NCBI RefSeq assembly: GCF_003730195.1
Contig: NZ_QWGG01000001.1
Span: 310,001 to 374,000 of the forward strand
Length of the DNA stretch: 64,000 nucleotides
Direction of reading: 5' to 3'
Source of the DNA: Halosimplex salinum
GTDB lineage: Archaea > Halobacteriota > Halobacteria > Halobacteriales > Haloarculaceae
Shown here: positions 1 through 9,236 of the stretch, one piece after another
Numbering within the stretch: the stretch's first letter is position 1
How the letters are laid out: every line of letters starts with the position of its first letter
Position numbers and translations under genes: made by a program
Notes under the pieces: generated by a model
Databases searched by the model: none
Seen by the model: the letters and a program-made list of their open reading frames with translations, nothing else
What the model was told of the DNA's origin: nothing

Positions 1-118
1 CAGCGCTGGGAGTCGCAGTGACGGGCCGACCGCTGGCGACGGCCAGTGCGGAGAGTCCCACCTCGCCGAGTCAGTCGACGACGGTATAGATTTACTCTGT
101 CACCACGAACGACGCGGT

Positions 119-505
119 ATGGACTCTCCCGAAGCCGACACCGGTACCGATCAGTTCTTCGATAGCCGGGCCGGGATCGCGGCTCTCGGGGCCGCGTTTC
201 TGGGCGTCGGAATCGGGCTGTTCTACAGTCTCGTCACGGACTCGATGGCGGTGTTTCGGGTCGTTCTCGTCGCTATCCTCGTTCTGGTGGCGCTGTCGCT
301 GTATATCCTCTACAGGCGGGAAGGGTTGCTGACCGCCGAGAACAGACTCGTCGGCGGCTTCGTTCTGCTGGCCATGGCGCTCCTGTTCGGACTCTCCGAA
401 CTCACGTCGCTCCCGTCGGAAGTCGTGATGGGGGTCGTCTTCCTGGTCGGAGTCATCGTCCCCGGGTTGCTCCTGCAGTACACCGAGTACGGGAGCCCCG
501 GCTGA
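119..505 (+). CDS. Small four-helix membrane protein, function unknown
   Basis: This 128-aa protein has a short acidic N-terminus and four hydrophobic segments at about residues 18-38, 44-64, 76-92 and 103-120, so it is an integral membrane protein. A basic loop (YRRE) lies between the second and third helices. No catalytic or cofactor motif is visible and I do not recognise the family. It stands alone; its stop faces the convergent MobB-MoaE gene about 70 bp away. An AT-rich stretch (tatagatttact, about 85-96) lies about 25-30 bp before the ATG, as expected for a leaderless haloarchaeal transcript. Confidence 0.75.
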   Translation: MDSPEADTGTDQFFDSRAGIAALGAAFLGVGIGLFYSLVTDSMAVFRVVLVAILVLVALSLYILYRREGLLTAENRLVGGFVLLAMALLFGLSELTSLPSEVVMGVVFLVGVIVPGLLLQYTEYGSPG

Positions 506-577
506 ACGAGACGAAGGTCGCGTCCCGGACGCACTCGACCACTCAGCAACGGCGTCGACAGGGGACAGATCGGTTTC

Positions 578-1411
578 CTACTCCGGGCGCTCGTGCGACC
601 AGAAGGCGTCGTCGACGGTGACCTCCTTCTTGAACAGCGGCACTTCGTCTTTCAGCCGGTCGATGCCGTCCTCGACCGTCTCGAAGGCCTCCCTGCGGTG
701 GCCCGCGAGGACGACCACGAAGACGATGTCCTCGCCGGCCTCGACGACGCCGGTCCGGTGGTGCATACGGACCTCGTGGACGCCGTCCCGGGCCTCCAGT
801 TCCGACCGGATGGTCGCCAGTCGCTCCTCGGCGACGCCGTCGTACTTCTCGAACTCGAGGTGCTCCGTCGGCTCGTCGTCGGCGTCCTCCTGCGTCCGAA
901 CGCGGCCCGTGAACGTCGCGATAGCGCCGGCGTAGCGGGCGTCGGGCGACGCTTTCACCTCGGCGACGAGCGAGCCCAGCGACTCGTAGGGTTCGAGCGC
1001 GTCGACGGCCGCGACGACCTCGTCGAGGTCGACCGCGTCGGCCTCCGGCGCGGTGGCGACCGTCTCGCCGGCGTGGTCGCGGCCGCCGAGGGCGACGGTC
1101 GGGAGCGGACTGGCGCTGTACCCCTCGACGAGCGCGTAGTCGGCGTCGGCGGCGACCTCGTCGAGGGTCTCGTCGAGCGAGCGGTCGGCGCCGGTGGCGA
1201 ACCACCCCGCGTCGTCGGTGATCCCGAACGTCACGGCCGCGCCGGCGGCGCGGTGGCGGGCGGTGTCTTTCCCCTCGGTGTCGACGGTCGGCTCCGTCTT
1301 GAGGTGTTTGACCGTCGCGACCCGCCCGTCGCCCGAGAGTCGTTCGGCGAGGCGTTCGACCAGCGTCGTCTTGCCCGAGTCCGACGGTCCGACGATCCCG
1401 AGGACCTGCAT
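578..1411 (-). CDS. MobB-MoaE fusion: molybdopterin-guanine dinucleotide protein B / molybdopterin synthase large subunit
   Basis: A 277-aa protein joining two molybdenum cofactor steps. The first ~140 residues are a MobB-type GTPase with P-loop GPSDSGKTT near the N-terminus and the 'KTxRH' region. The remaining residues are MoaE, the large subunit of molybdopterin synthase that converts cPMP to molybdopterin together with MoaD. MoaE hallmarks are the MHHRTGVVEAGE segment, the AGHRREAF segment and the lysine pair in PLFKKE near the C-terminus. The ATG at 1411 is chosen because it directly precedes the P-loop; the open frame continues upstream only through the antisense of mobA. Divergent from mobA, with about 120 bp between them. 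Cytoplasmic; the fusion couples synthesis of the cofactor to later nucleotide attachment. Confidence 0.9.
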   Translation of the reverse strand: MQVLGIVGPSDSGKTTLVERLAERLSGDGRVATVKHLKTEPTVDTEGKDTARHRAAGAAVTFGITDDAGWFATGADRSLDETLDEVAADADYALVEGYSASPLPTVALGGRDHAGETVATAPEADAVDLDEVVAAVDALEPYESLGSLVAEVKASPDARYAGAIATFTGRVRTQEDADDEPTEHLEFEKYDGVAEERLATIRSELEARDGVHEVRMHHRTGVVEAGEDIVFVVVLAGHRREAFETVEDGIDRLKDEVPLFKKEVTVDDAFWSHERPE

Positions 1412-1531
1412 ACCCGTTCTCGTGGTTCCTCGGGCTTGAACGTTCCTCATGACCTGTTCGGCCGTTCGTCCGGTCGAGCGCCTCGTCGCGATGGGACAGT
1501 ACCATATCCCGCGCCGCCCTAGGCAGAGAGA

Positions 1532-2212
1532 GTGACCGACACCGGATCGGACCGAGTCCGTGGCGTCGTCCTCGCCGGCGGCCGGAGCACCCGCTTCGGC
1601 GACGGCGACAAGGCGCTGGCGACGCTCGACGGCAGACCGCTCGTCGCTCGCGTCGTCGACGCGGTCGCGGACGCGACCGAGACCCCCCCGGTGCTCTCCG
1701 TGGCGACCGACGAACAGGCCGAGCGACTCCGAGACGCCCTCGGCGACCGGCCCGTCGAGACGGTCGCCGACAGCCCCGGCCGTTCCGGCCCGCTCGCGGG
1801 CCTCGCGGCGGCCGTCGACGTCGTCGACGCGCCCTGGCTGTTCGTCTGTGCCTGTGACATGCCGCTGGTCTCGCCCGAGAGCGTCGACGCGTTGCGGTCG
1901 CGGCTGCACGAGTCCGGAGGCGACGACTCCGATGCGGACGGCGCCGCGACGGCCGACTCCACGACCGTCGACGCCGTCGTGCCGGTCGTCGACGGCTTCG
2001 ACCAGCCGCTCCACGCGCTCTACCGGCGGTCCGCGCTCACTACCGCGTTACGTGACCACTCGGCCGGCGACTCGATGATGGCGCTGCTCGATGAACTCGC
2101 GGTCGAGCGGATCGCGGTCGACGACGCCGACGCGCCACTCGCCGCGGCGACGACGAACGTGAACACCAGGGCCGACCTCGACGCGGTTCGCGAGCGGGTC
2201 CGCGAGGAGTGA
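1532..2212 (+). CDS. mobA: MobA-like molybdenum cofactor guanylyltransferase
   Basis: A 226-aa NTP-transferase. The N-terminal nucleotide-binding signature LAGGRSTRFGDGDKAL is typical of MobA, which transfers GMP from GTP to molybdopterin to make the MGD cofactor. The FVCACDMPLVSPE segment (about residues 107-119) is the conserved metal/substrate site. The start is a GTG at 1532, the first start in frame before the signature. An acidic Asp/Ala-rich insertion at about residues 130-146 is a halophilic feature. Divergent from the MobB-MoaE gene, so this locus covers several late Moco steps. Confidence 0.88.
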   Translation: MTDTGSDRVRGVVLAGGRSTRFGDGDKALATLDGRPLVARVVDAVADATETPPVLSVATDEQAERLRDALGDRPVETVADSPGRSGPLAGLAAAVDVVDAPWLFVCACDMPLVSPESVDALRSRLHESGGDDSDADGAATADSTTVDAVVPVVDGFDQPLHALYRRSALTTALRDHSAGDSMMALLDELAVERIAVDDADAPLAAATTNVNTRADLDAVRERVREE

Positions 2213-2230
2213 GCGCGCCGCTATCCGCTG

Positions 2231-3223
2231 TTAGTCCGTCTCGCGGCTGTACGGTTCGAGCAGTGCGCTCGGAGCGCCCAGCCCGGCCTCGTCGAATCGG
2301 ACGACCGTGACCACGAGGACGAGAATCGTCGCGAGGTACGGGTACGTGGACATGATCGTCGGGTGCATCAGCAGTTCGAGGACGGGGTTGACGACGCCGG
2401 CCAGCGGCGTCGCGGCGTCCAGCGCGAGGTCGATGCCCTGCGAGCGCAACTGGAGGGCGTCGAGGAGGCCGAAGATGTACGCGCCGACGAGCGCCCGCTC
2501 GGGGCGCCACTGGGCGAAGATGACGAGCGCGACGGCGATCCACCCGCGCCCGGCGGTCATGCCCGTCGCCCAGAGCTGCGAGAACGCGAGCGAGAGGTGT
2601 GCGCCCGCTGCGCCGGCGAACGCGCCGCCGAGCAGGACACAGAGGTAGCGCATCTTGAACACGTCGACGCCCATCGTGTCGGCGGTCTCGGGGTCCTCGC
2701 CGACGGCGATGACCTCCAGCCCGAGGTTCGTCCGGAAGAGGAACCACCAGACGATCGGCACCAGCGCGAGCGCGATGAAGTCCGGCGCGGTGCTCCTGAA
2801 CAGCGCCTCGCCGACGATCGGGATCTCGACGAGGTACTGGCCGACGAGCGGGAGGGTCATCTGGGGGAAGCCGTCGATCGACCGGTCGACCCAGGCGGCG
2901 CCGAAGAACGTCGTGAGGCCGGTTCCGAGAAGCGTGAGCATGATGCCGCTGATGACCTGGCTCGATTTGAGCGTGATACAGAGGAAGGCGTGGACGAGCG
3001 CGAGCAGCGTGCCGAGCGCCATCCCGACGAGGAACCCGAGCCAGTAGTTGCCGGTGACGGCGGTCGTCGCGAACCCGCCGAGCGCGCCGACGAGCATCAT
3101 CCCCTCGACGCCGAGGTTGAGGACGCCGCCGCGCTCGCTGATGATCTCGCCGAGCGCGGCGAAGATGAACACCGTCGACGCCCGCACCGCCGCGTCGAGG
3201 AGTCCGGCGGTAAAGCCCACCAT
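2231..3223 (-). CDS. ABC transporter permease, BMP/nucleoside family (second permease)
   Basis: A 330-aa, very hydrophobic protein of the BPD_transp_2 type found in branched-chain/ribose/nucleoside importers. The N-terminal segment GEIISERGGVLNLGVEGMM (about residues 27-45) is highly characteristic of the second permease of BMP-dependent nucleoside systems (NupQ/YufQ-like). It is the last gene of a minus-strand operon; its ATG overlaps the stop of the upstream permease by one base (TGATG), implying translational coupling. The nearby purine phosphoribosyltransferase supports purine nucleoside or base as the substrate, which is inference. Confidence 0.9.
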   Translation of the reverse strand: MVGFTAGLLDAAVRASTVFIFAALGEIISERGGVLNLGVEGMMLVGALGGFATTAVTGNYWLGFLVGMALGTLLALVHAFLCITLKSSQVISGIMLTLLGTGLTTFFGAAWVDRSIDGFPQMTLPLVGQYLVEIPIVGEALFRSTAPDFIALALVPIVWWFLFRTNLGLEVIAVGEDPETADTMGVDVFKMRYLCVLLGGAFAGAAGAHLSLAFSQLWATGMTAGRGWIAVALVIFAQWRPERALVGAYIFGLLDALQLRSQGIDLALDAATPLAGVVNPVLELLMHPTIMSTYPYLATILVLVVTVVRFDEAGLGAPSALLEPYSRETD

Positions 3224-4314
3224 CAGGCCTCACCCGCCGGTCCGGCGGCCGGCTCTCGACCGAGTTCCACGTCGACCCGGTATCGCTTGACGAACTCGGC
3301 GGTGATCAAAAAGAGGATCACGAGTGCCTGGATCACGTCCACGAGCGCCGCCGGGACGCCGTAGGCGACCTCCAGTTTCGACCCGCCGACGAACAGCAGG
3401 GCGAAGAAGGCCGCCGCCAGGAGCACGCGAACGGCGCCGTTGCGCCCGAGGAGCGCGATGGGGATCGCGGTGAACCCGTACCCCGGCGAGAACTCCGGGA
3501 TGAGCCGCTCCTGCACCCCGGAGATCTCGTTGAAGCCGGCGATCCCCGCGAACGCGCCGCCGACGAGGAAGACGAAGAGATAGACGCGGAACGTGCTCAT
3601 CCCCGCCTGGACGCCCGCGAGCGGGTTCGATCCGACGAACGTCACTTCGAATCCCGCTCTGGTTCGGGCCAGCAGCACCGCGGTCGCCGCGACCGCGAGC
3701 AGTCCTACGAGGAAGCCGGCGTGTACGTCCAGCAGGGGGATCGCGGGGAACTGCGCCGCGTCGGGGAGGAGGTCGCTCCCGGGGAAGTTCCCGCTCCCGC
3801 CCTGCATCGGCCCGCGGACGAGGTAACTCGCGATCTGCGTCGCGACGAACGTGAGCAGGAGCGTCGTGATGATCTCGTTCACGTCCCACTTCGCCTTGAG
3901 ATAGCCGGGGATACCCGCCCAGAGACCGCCTGCCACCGCCGCGCCGAGGACGGCCAGCGGGATCAGCGCGACCATCGGGAGCGAGACGTTCAGCCCGATC
4001 CACGTCCCAGCGATCGCGCCCATGTACAGCTGGCCTTCCGCGCCGACGTTCCAGAGGCCGGCACGGAGGGGGAGATACACCGCCAGCCCCGTCAGCACCA
4101 GCGGCACGGTCCGCGTCGCGGTCTGTCGCAGGCCGAACGGGTCGGTCAGCGTCTCGACGAACATCGTGTTGTACGCCGCGATCGGGTCGACCGACAGCGC
4201 GACGAGCGCGACGGCACTCAGTGCGAGCGCGCCGAGCACGGTGAACACGGGCGTGCCGACAGCCAGCCATCTGGGCACGTCTTTGCGGGCGGAGAGCTCG
4301 ACCGAGACGTTCAC
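3223..4314 (-). CDS. ABC transporter permease, BMP/nucleoside family (first permease)
   Basis: A 363-aa polytopic membrane protein of the same superfamily, resembling NupP/YufP. Segment RAGLWNVGAEGQLYMGA (around residues 85-101) is the conserved core of these permeases. It starts with GTG at 4314 and overlaps the ATPase gene's stop by four bases (GTGA), so the three transporter genes form a coupled operon. With the other permease it should form the heterodimeric channel. Confidence 0.9.
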   Translation of the reverse strand: MNVSVELSARKDVPRWLAVGTPVFTVLGALALSAVALVALSVDPIAAYNTMFVETLTDPFGLRQTATRTVPLVLTGLAVYLPLRAGLWNVGAEGQLYMGAIAGTWIGLNVSLPMVALIPLAVLGAAVAGGLWAGIPGYLKAKWDVNEIITTLLLTFVATQIASYLVRGPMQGGSGNFPGSDLLPDAAQFPAIPLLDVHAGFLVGLLAVAATAVLLARTRAGFEVTFVGSNPLAGVQAGMSTFRVYLFVFLVGGAFAGIAGFNEISGVQERLIPEFSPGYGFTAIPIALLGRNGAVRVLLAAAFFALLFVGGSKLEVAYGVPAALVDVIQALVILFLITAEFVKRYRVDVELGREPAAGPAGEA

Positions 4315-6050
4315 CGCGCGTCACCTCCCTCTGTCCCCGCGGTGTCGACCGCCTCGGCGTCGCTCTCGCCACCTGTCTCGCCCCCGTCGGTCATCGCCGC
4401 ACCGGACGCGCTCGCGTCCGCGACGGCCTCGTCTCCGGCCGCGGGCGCGCCGCCCGTCATCCGCATGCCGACGCGCTCGCGGTCGGCTGCCTCCGGCGTC
4501 GTCTCGTGGACGAACTCGCCCTCGTAGATCACGAGCAGGCGGTCGCTCAGGTCGAACAGTTCGTCCAGATCCTCGGAGATGAGGACGACGCCGGTCCCGT
4601 CTTCGCGCTGGTCCAGGAGCGCCTCGCGGAGGAACTCGATGGCGCCCACGTCGACGCCGCGGGTCGGCTGGTGGGCGACCAGCAGGTCCGGGTCCCGGGC
4701 GAGTTCGCGCCCGAGGACGAGCTTCTGTAGGTTCCCGCCGGAGAGGTCGCCCGCCGGAACCTCGCGTACGTCGTGGACGCCGCGCACGTCGAACTCGTCG
4801 ACGATCGACTCCGCGTAGCGCGTCAGTTCGTCGTAGTCGAGGAACGGACCGTCGTCGAACCGACCGTCGCGGAACGCCTTCAGCGTGGCGTTGCGCATCA
4901 CCGAGAGCTCCTCGGCACAGCCGTACTCGTGGCGGTCCTCGGGGACGAACGAGACGCCCGCGTCGACGAACGTCCGGGTCGACTCGTCGGTGAGGTCCGT
5001 CCCCGCGACCGAGAGCGACCCCGCGGTCGGCGAGCGGACGCCGGCGAGGGCCTCCGCCAGTTCGCGCTGGCCGTTGCCGCTCACGCCGGCGATCCCCACG
5101 ATCTCGCCCTCGCGGACGGAGAGGTCGATCCCCGACAGCGCCTCGATACCGCGGTCGTCGTCCGCGCGCAGTCCGGTCGCGTCGAGGACCGGATCGCCGA
5201 GTTCGACGCGCTCCCTGTCGAGCGAGAACAGCACCTCGCGCCCGACCATCATCCGCGCCAGGTCCGCCTGGTCGACGGTGCTCGTCTCGACGGTGCCGAC
5301 GTTCTCGCCCTCCCTGAGGACGGTCACGCGGTCGGTGATCGCCGTCACCTCCGAGAGCTTGTGAGTGATGAAGATGATCGCGATGCCGCGGTCGGCCAGC
5401 GCCCGGAGCGTCTCGAAGAGGCGGTCGGCCTCCGTGGGCGTGAGGACGGCCGTCGGTTCGTCGAGAACGAGCACGTCCACGTCCCGGTACAGCGCCTTGA
5501 GGATCTCCACGCGCTGGCGCTCTCCCACGTCGAGTTCGCGGACCGGCGCGTGCACGTCGACGTCGAAGCCGTAGTCGTCGGCGAGCGCCTCGATCTCCGT
5601 CGCCGAGGCGTCGAGCCCGATCGAGAACCGCTCCGCGAGGGCGCGAGCGACGCGGCTGTCGCGGACCGCGTCCGGGAGCCAGCTATCCGCGCTGTCCGAC
5701 CCGCTCCGGCGGAACGCGCGGGCCGGTTCGCGCTCGCCGAGGACGACGTTCTCGGCGACGGTGAGGCGCGGGATGAGTTTGAAGTGCTGGTGGACCATCC
5801 CGATGCCGCTGTCGATGGCGTCCTGCGGCGAGTCCAGGTTCAGTCGGCGGTCGCCGAGGTGGACGCTGCCCCCGTCGGCGTCGTACAGGCCGTAGAGGAT
5901 CTTCATCAGCGTGCTCTTGCCGGCGCCGTTCTCGCCGAGGAGACCGTGGATCTCGCCGCGGCGGACGGAGAAGTCGACGTCGTCGTTGGCGACGACGCCC
6001 GGGAACGTTTTGCGGACGCCCGACATCCGGAGGAACGCGTCCTCGTCCAT
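4311..6050 (-). CDS. ABC transporter ATP-binding protein with two nucleotide-binding domains (nucleoside/sugar type)
   Basis: A 579-aa tandem ATPase. Domain one has Walker A GENGAGKST at residues 39-47, a signature LDVGERQRVEILKAL and Walker B VLVLDEPTAVLTP. Domain two has a degenerate Walker A (VSGNGQRE) and signature LSGGNLQKLVLGREL, the usual asymmetry of the RbsA/NupO-type proteins. The C-terminus carries an acidic, low-complexity tail of about 60 residues, a halophilic addition. The ATG at 6050 is used because residues upstream in the open frame do not resemble the family. First gene of the importer operon, divergent from the BMP lipoprotein. Confidence 0.92.
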   Translation of the reverse strand: MDEDAFLRMSGVRKTFPGVVANDDVDFSVRRGEIHGLLGENGAGKSTLMKILYGLYDADGGSVHLGDRRLNLDSPQDAIDSGIGMVHQHFKLIPRLTVAENVVLGEREPARAFRRSGSDSADSWLPDAVRDSRVARALAERFSIGLDASATEIEALADDYGFDVDVHAPVRELDVGERQRVEILKALYRDVDVLVLDEPTAVLTPTEADRLFETLRALADRGIAIIFITHKLSEVTAITDRVTVLREGENVGTVETSTVDQADLARMMVGREVLFSLDRERVELGDPVLDATGLRADDDRGIEALSGIDLSVREGEIVGIAGVSGNGQRELAEALAGVRSPTAGSLSVAGTDLTDESTRTFVDAGVSFVPEDRHEYGCAEELSVMRNATLKAFRDGRFDDGPFLDYDELTRYAESIVDEFDVRGVHDVREVPAGDLSGGNLQKLVLGRELARDPDLLVAHQPTRGVDVGAIEFLREALLDQREDGTGVVLISEDLDELFDLSDRLLVIYEGEFVHETTPEAADRERVGMRMTGGAPAAGDEAVADASASGAAMTDGGETGGESDAEAVDTAGTEGGDAR

Positions 6051-6290
6051 TACTATCGGGCAGGGCTTCGAGCCTCCTTGAAGATACCGTTTGGAGCGCG
6101 GGCGGGTGGCGCGTGTTCCCGCCACACACGACCGCAGGCGGCAGAACCTAGAGGGTCTCGATAGTCCTAAAAGGCCCCCGGTACAGCGCTATAGGCAGCC
6201 TTATCAATTCCCATAAATCTGTACCACACGAGGAGCGGTCGTCCGGCCCGGCGGCACGGGTCGCGGCCGGTTCGCGTTCGGAAAGTAACA
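6051..6290. promoter_or_regulatory. Divergent promoter region between importer operon and its binding protein
   Basis: This 240-bp region separates the ATPase gene (left) from the BMP lipoprotein gene (right). AT-rich stretches around 6195-6220 (ccttatcaattcccataaatc) are the only TATA-like sequence in an otherwise GC-rich spacer and could serve one or both directions. No clear operator palindrome was seen. Confidence 0.4.
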
Positions 6291-7388
6291 ATGTCGACAG
6301 GCATCACACGACGCAGGGCGATCAAGGCACTGGGACTCGCGGGCGCCACCGGACTTGCGGGCTGTTCGGGGTCGGGCGACGCCGCGACGGACGAGGGTGA
6401 AGACGGCGGATCCGACGGGAGCGACACCGTCAAGGCCGCGTTCGTCTACAACTCCGAGGTCGGCGACCAGGGGTGGTCGTGGGCCCACGAACAGGGGCGA
6501 CAGGCCGTCGCCGAGGAGTACGACTGGCTGGAGACGGGTCACACCGAGGCGGTCGAGCCCTCCGAGGCGAAGTCGGTGTTCGAGCAGTACGTCCAGGACG
6601 ACTACGACGTCGTCTTCGGCAACACCTTCGGCTACATGGACACGATGGTGTCGGTCGCCGAAGACAGCCCCGACACGCTCTTCGAGCACTGCTCGGGCTA
6701 CGAGACTCGCGAGAACATGGGTCGGTACTTCGGTCGGATGTACCAGGCGCGCTATCTGGCGGGAATCGCCGCGGGGATGCTCACCGAGGCGGACACGCTC
6801 GGCTACGTCGCGGCGCTCCCCATCGCGGAAGTCGTCCGCGGCATCAACGCGTTCACGCTCGGCGCGCGCTCGGTCAACGAGGACGTGACGACGAAGGTCC
6901 GCTGGACGAACACGTGGTACGACCCGCCCAAGGAGAAGGAGGCGGCGACCGCGCTCGTCGACGAGGGCGTCGACGTGATGGCCCAGCACCAGGACTCGGC
7001 GGCGGCGGTCCAGGCCGCGGCCGAGGCGGACATCTGGGCGACCGGCTACGACGCCCCGATGGCCGAACAGGGCGGCGACAGCTACGTCACCTCCCCGATC
7101 TGGCACTGGGAGGAGTTCTACGGCCCCACGCTCGAAGCCATCCACGACGGCTCGTGGGAGGCCGACTTCTACTGGGAGGGCCTCGGCGACGGCATCGTCG
7201 GCCTCTCCGACTGGGGTCCCGAGGTACCGGAGGACGTGAAATCGAGCGTCGACGACGCCCGCTCGGCCATCGAGAGCGGCGACACCGACGTGTGGGCGGA
7301 CAGCAAGTTCGCCGACGCCGACGACGAGACGCTGTTCCAGGACATGAGCAGCTACGTCGAGGGCGTCGAGGGCTCCGTCCCCGAGTAA
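6291..7388 (+). CDS. BMP family substrate-binding lipoprotein (purine nucleoside-type)
   Basis: A 365-aa extracytoplasmic binding protein of the basic membrane protein (PnrA/BmpA-like) family. A twin-arginine signal (RRR at residues 7-9) is followed by a lipobox ending at Cys25 (GLAGCSG), so it is predicted to be a Tat-exported lipoprotein. An acidic linker leads to [20 protein letters not shown], the conserved N-terminus of BMP proteins that bind purine nucleosides. Divergent from the matching permease/ATPase operon and followed by a purine phosphoribosyltransferase, giving a complete uptake-and-salvage unit. The exact ligand is not shown by the sequence. Confidence 0.92.
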   Translation: MSTGITRRRAIKALGLAGATGLAGCSGSGDAATDEGEDGGSDGSDTVKAAFVYNSEVGDQGWSWAHEQGRQAVAEEYDWLETGHTEAVEPSEAKSVFEQYVQDDYDVVFGNTFGYMDTMVSVAEDSPDTLFEHCSGYETRENMGRYFGRMYQARYLAGIAAGMLTEADTLGYVAALPIAEVVRGINAFTLGARSVNEDVTTKVRWTNTWYDPPKEKEAATALVDEGVDVMAQHQDSAAAVQAAAEADIWATGYDAPMAEQGGDSYVTSPIWHWEEFYGPTLEAIHDGSWEADFYWEGLGDGIVGLSDWGPEVPEDVKSSVDDARSAIESGDTDVWADSKFADADDETLFQDMSSYVEGVEGSVPE

Positions 7389-7470
7389 TCCCCGGACGCG
7401 TTCGCACCGCCGTCGGCCACCGCGGCCGGCAAACAGGAACTTTTTCCCGACGCTCGGCGGACCGGACGGC

Positions 7471-8016
7471 ATGGAACGGCTCCGCGCGTCGCTACACGAG
7501 GCGCCCATCATCGACAAGGACGGCTACGAGTATCTCGTCCACCCGATCAGCAACGGCGTCCCGATGCTCGACCCCGCGCTCCTGCGCGAGGTCGTCGTCG
7601 GCATCGTCCGCAACGCCGACCTCGAAGTGGACAAGATCGTCGCCCCGGAGGCGATGGGCATCCACGTCGCCACCGCGCTCTCGCTCCAGACGGACATCCC
7701 GCTGGTCGTCATCCGAAAACGCGAGTACGGCCTCCCCGACGAGGTCGCGCTGGAGAAGTCGACCGGCTACTCCTCCTCCGAGATGTACATCAACGACATC
7801 GAGGAAGGCGACCGCGTGCTGATCGTCGACGACCTGCTCTCGACCGGCGGGACGCTCGCCGCGATCACGGAAGCGCTCGACGACATCGGCGCGGAGATCG
7901 CCGATATCGTCGTCGTCCTCCGGAAGGTCGGCGACAGCGCGCTCGACGACACCGACTACGAGGCGACCAGCCTCCTCGACATCACCGTCGAGGACGGCGA
8001 GGTCACGGTCCATTGA
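7471..8016 (+). CDS. hpt: Hypoxanthine/guanine (or adenine) phosphoribosyltransferase, archaeal type
   Basis: A 181-aa type I phosphoribosyltransferase with the PRPP-binding loop [13 protein letters not shown] at residues 116-128. The N-terminal MERLRASL and [19 protein letters not shown] region match archaeal Hpt/Apt-like purine PRTases that convert purine bases plus PRPP to nucleotides. A T-rich stretch (aactttttcc) about 30 bp before the ATG is a plausible TATA box for a leaderless transcript. It lies downstream of the nucleoside-type importer, consistent with purine salvage. Hypoxanthine/guanine versus adenine preference cannot be decided from sequence. Confidence 0.85.
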   Translation: MERLRASLHEAPIIDKDGYEYLVHPISNGVPMLDPALLREVVVGIVRNADLEVDKIVAPEAMGIHVATALSLQTDIPLVVIRKREYGLPDEVALEKSTGYSSSEMYINDIEEGDRVLIVDDLLSTGGTLAAITEALDDIGAEIADIVVVLRKVGDSALDDTDYEATSLLDITVEDGEVTVH

Positions 8017-8064
8017 CGCGGGTCGGCGCCGGATCGCGCTCTCCGACCGGGAGATAGTCGCACG

Positions 8065-8079
8065 GTTTCTCTGTTCAGA
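8065..8079 (+). repeat. 15-bp inverted repeat, left copy
   Basis: The sequence gtttctctgttcaga occurs here and as its exact reverse complement at 9205-9219. The two copies face each other across the lipoprotein gene at 8317-9126. The 8017-8316 spacer otherwise shows only an AT-rich promoter-like stretch near 8287-8306 (ttaactgtatagttatc). Confidence 0.7.
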
Positions 8080-8316
8080 ATCGTCGTTGAGACTGAAACG
8101 GGAGATCTGGTAACCACGGCGCGCGTACTGACCGCTGGTGATTCTATCGGAACCGATTGATATACAGAGTTGTCTGTGAGAGACAGGGCGCGTCTCTTGT
8201 AATGGGTTCGGAACTGATTCTCCCGAGAGTCACAACACCGGGCTCGGGTGGCCCGCTCTATCTCTGATAGGTGGACGTAACCGAAGCGTTAACTGTATAG
8301 TTATCAACACTAGTCC

Positions 8317-9126
8317 ATGCGTGCGTCTCTGCTCTCGACGGTCGCCGTCGTCGCCCTCCTTGTCCTCGCGGGCTGTAGTGGACTTCCAGTCACGGGCGAG
8401 AACGAACCGACACCTGACGCATCCCCCAGCGATTTCCCGAACGCGTCGGCCATCAACCACACCGTGTTCGACACCCACGCGGCCGCGATGGGCAACGCGA
8501 GTTTCAACCTCACGACCGAGATGGTCCAGAAGGACGGCGCTCCGTGGAGTGATGAGAGGAACTTCACGTACTGGAACGACACGACGCAGTATCTCGCCGA
8601 GCCCGGCGATTCACAGTACATCCTCCACAGAAGCGGCAGCTACGAGGCGTTTAACGGCACCAGATACTCGAACGGGAGTACGGTATACGCGCTGTCACCG
8701 GAAGGTAATGTGACTGTGAAACCCGTCTTCATCACGTCGGTGCTCAACGAGTCAGGGGAGAATTATCTCTGGCGTGGTGGACTCCTCGGCGACGACCACG
8801 ATTCCGGCGCTATCAACGCCACTTACGAACGGAAGGGCGTCGAGATGTTCCAAGGCGTCCCAGTGATGCGGTACGAGGCAAACGACACCGACGCATTGAA
8901 CGGTAAATGGGCACCGAGGGAGAACGCGAGCTGGGCCTACCAGAACTTCTCCGCGACACTCCTGCTCGACGGAGACGGCATCGTCCGCCACTATCAGTAC
9001 ACGTTCGTCAGAACTCCCGAATTAATCGATAACGTGCGGTACTCACGGACATACACTCTCTCCGACGTGGGGAACACTGACGTCGAGAAACCAGACTGGG
9101 CGAAGAACGCGACAACCGGGTCGTAA
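8317..9126 (+). CDS. Haloarchaeal lipoprotein of unknown function
   Basis: A 269-aa protein with a Sec-type signal peptide and lipobox ending at Cys20 (VLAGC). The mature part is rich in Asn/Thr with many N-x-S/T sequons (for example NAS, NHT, NLT), which suggests an N-glycosylated surface lipoprotein. The overall pattern resembles haloarchaeal lipoproteins that look distantly like LolA/outer-membrane lipoprotein-sorting proteins, but I see no diagnostic motif. Asn/Thr content and weaker GC bias differ from neighbours, and the gene is bracketed by a 15-bp inverted repeat, so recent acquisition is possible. Confidence 0.75.
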   Translation: MRASLLSTVAVVALLVLAGCSGLPVTGENEPTPDASPSDFPNASAINHTVFDTHAAAMGNASFNLTTEMVQKDGAPWSDERNFTYWNDTTQYLAEPGDSQYILHRSGSYEAFNGTRYSNGSTVYALSPEGNVTVKPVFITSVLNESGENYLWRGGLLGDDHDSGAINATYERKGVEMFQGVPVMRYEANDTDALNGKWAPRENASWAYQNFSATLLLDGDGIVRHYQYTFVRTPELIDNVRYSRTYTLSDVGNTDVEKPDWAKNATTGS

Positions 9127-9204
9127 CCACTCCACCCGATACCGAGTGGGTCGCCCGGTTCGATCAATCCGTCCGCCACACTGACCGTGCGTTTCACGGC
9201 CAGC

Positions 9205-9219
9205 TCTGAACAGAGAAAC
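9205..9219 (-). repeat. 15-bp inverted repeat, right copy
   Basis: Exact reverse complement (tctgaacagagaaac) of the repeat at 8065-8079. It lies between the lipoprotein stop and the convergent beta-propeller gene; it could be a mobile-element end or, more simply, part of a shared terminator region. Confidence 0.7.
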
Positions 9220-9236
9220 AGTTTCGTCGACTACTG

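Noticed and set aside
1..21. Possible C-terminal end of an upstream plus-strand gene (QRWESQ then stop)
   Set aside because: Only six codons are visible, too few to support.
543..1505. Long Arg/Gly-rich minus-strand frame overlapping MobB-MoaE
   Set aside because: Composition is the frame-shifted shadow of the real gene; no conserved motif.
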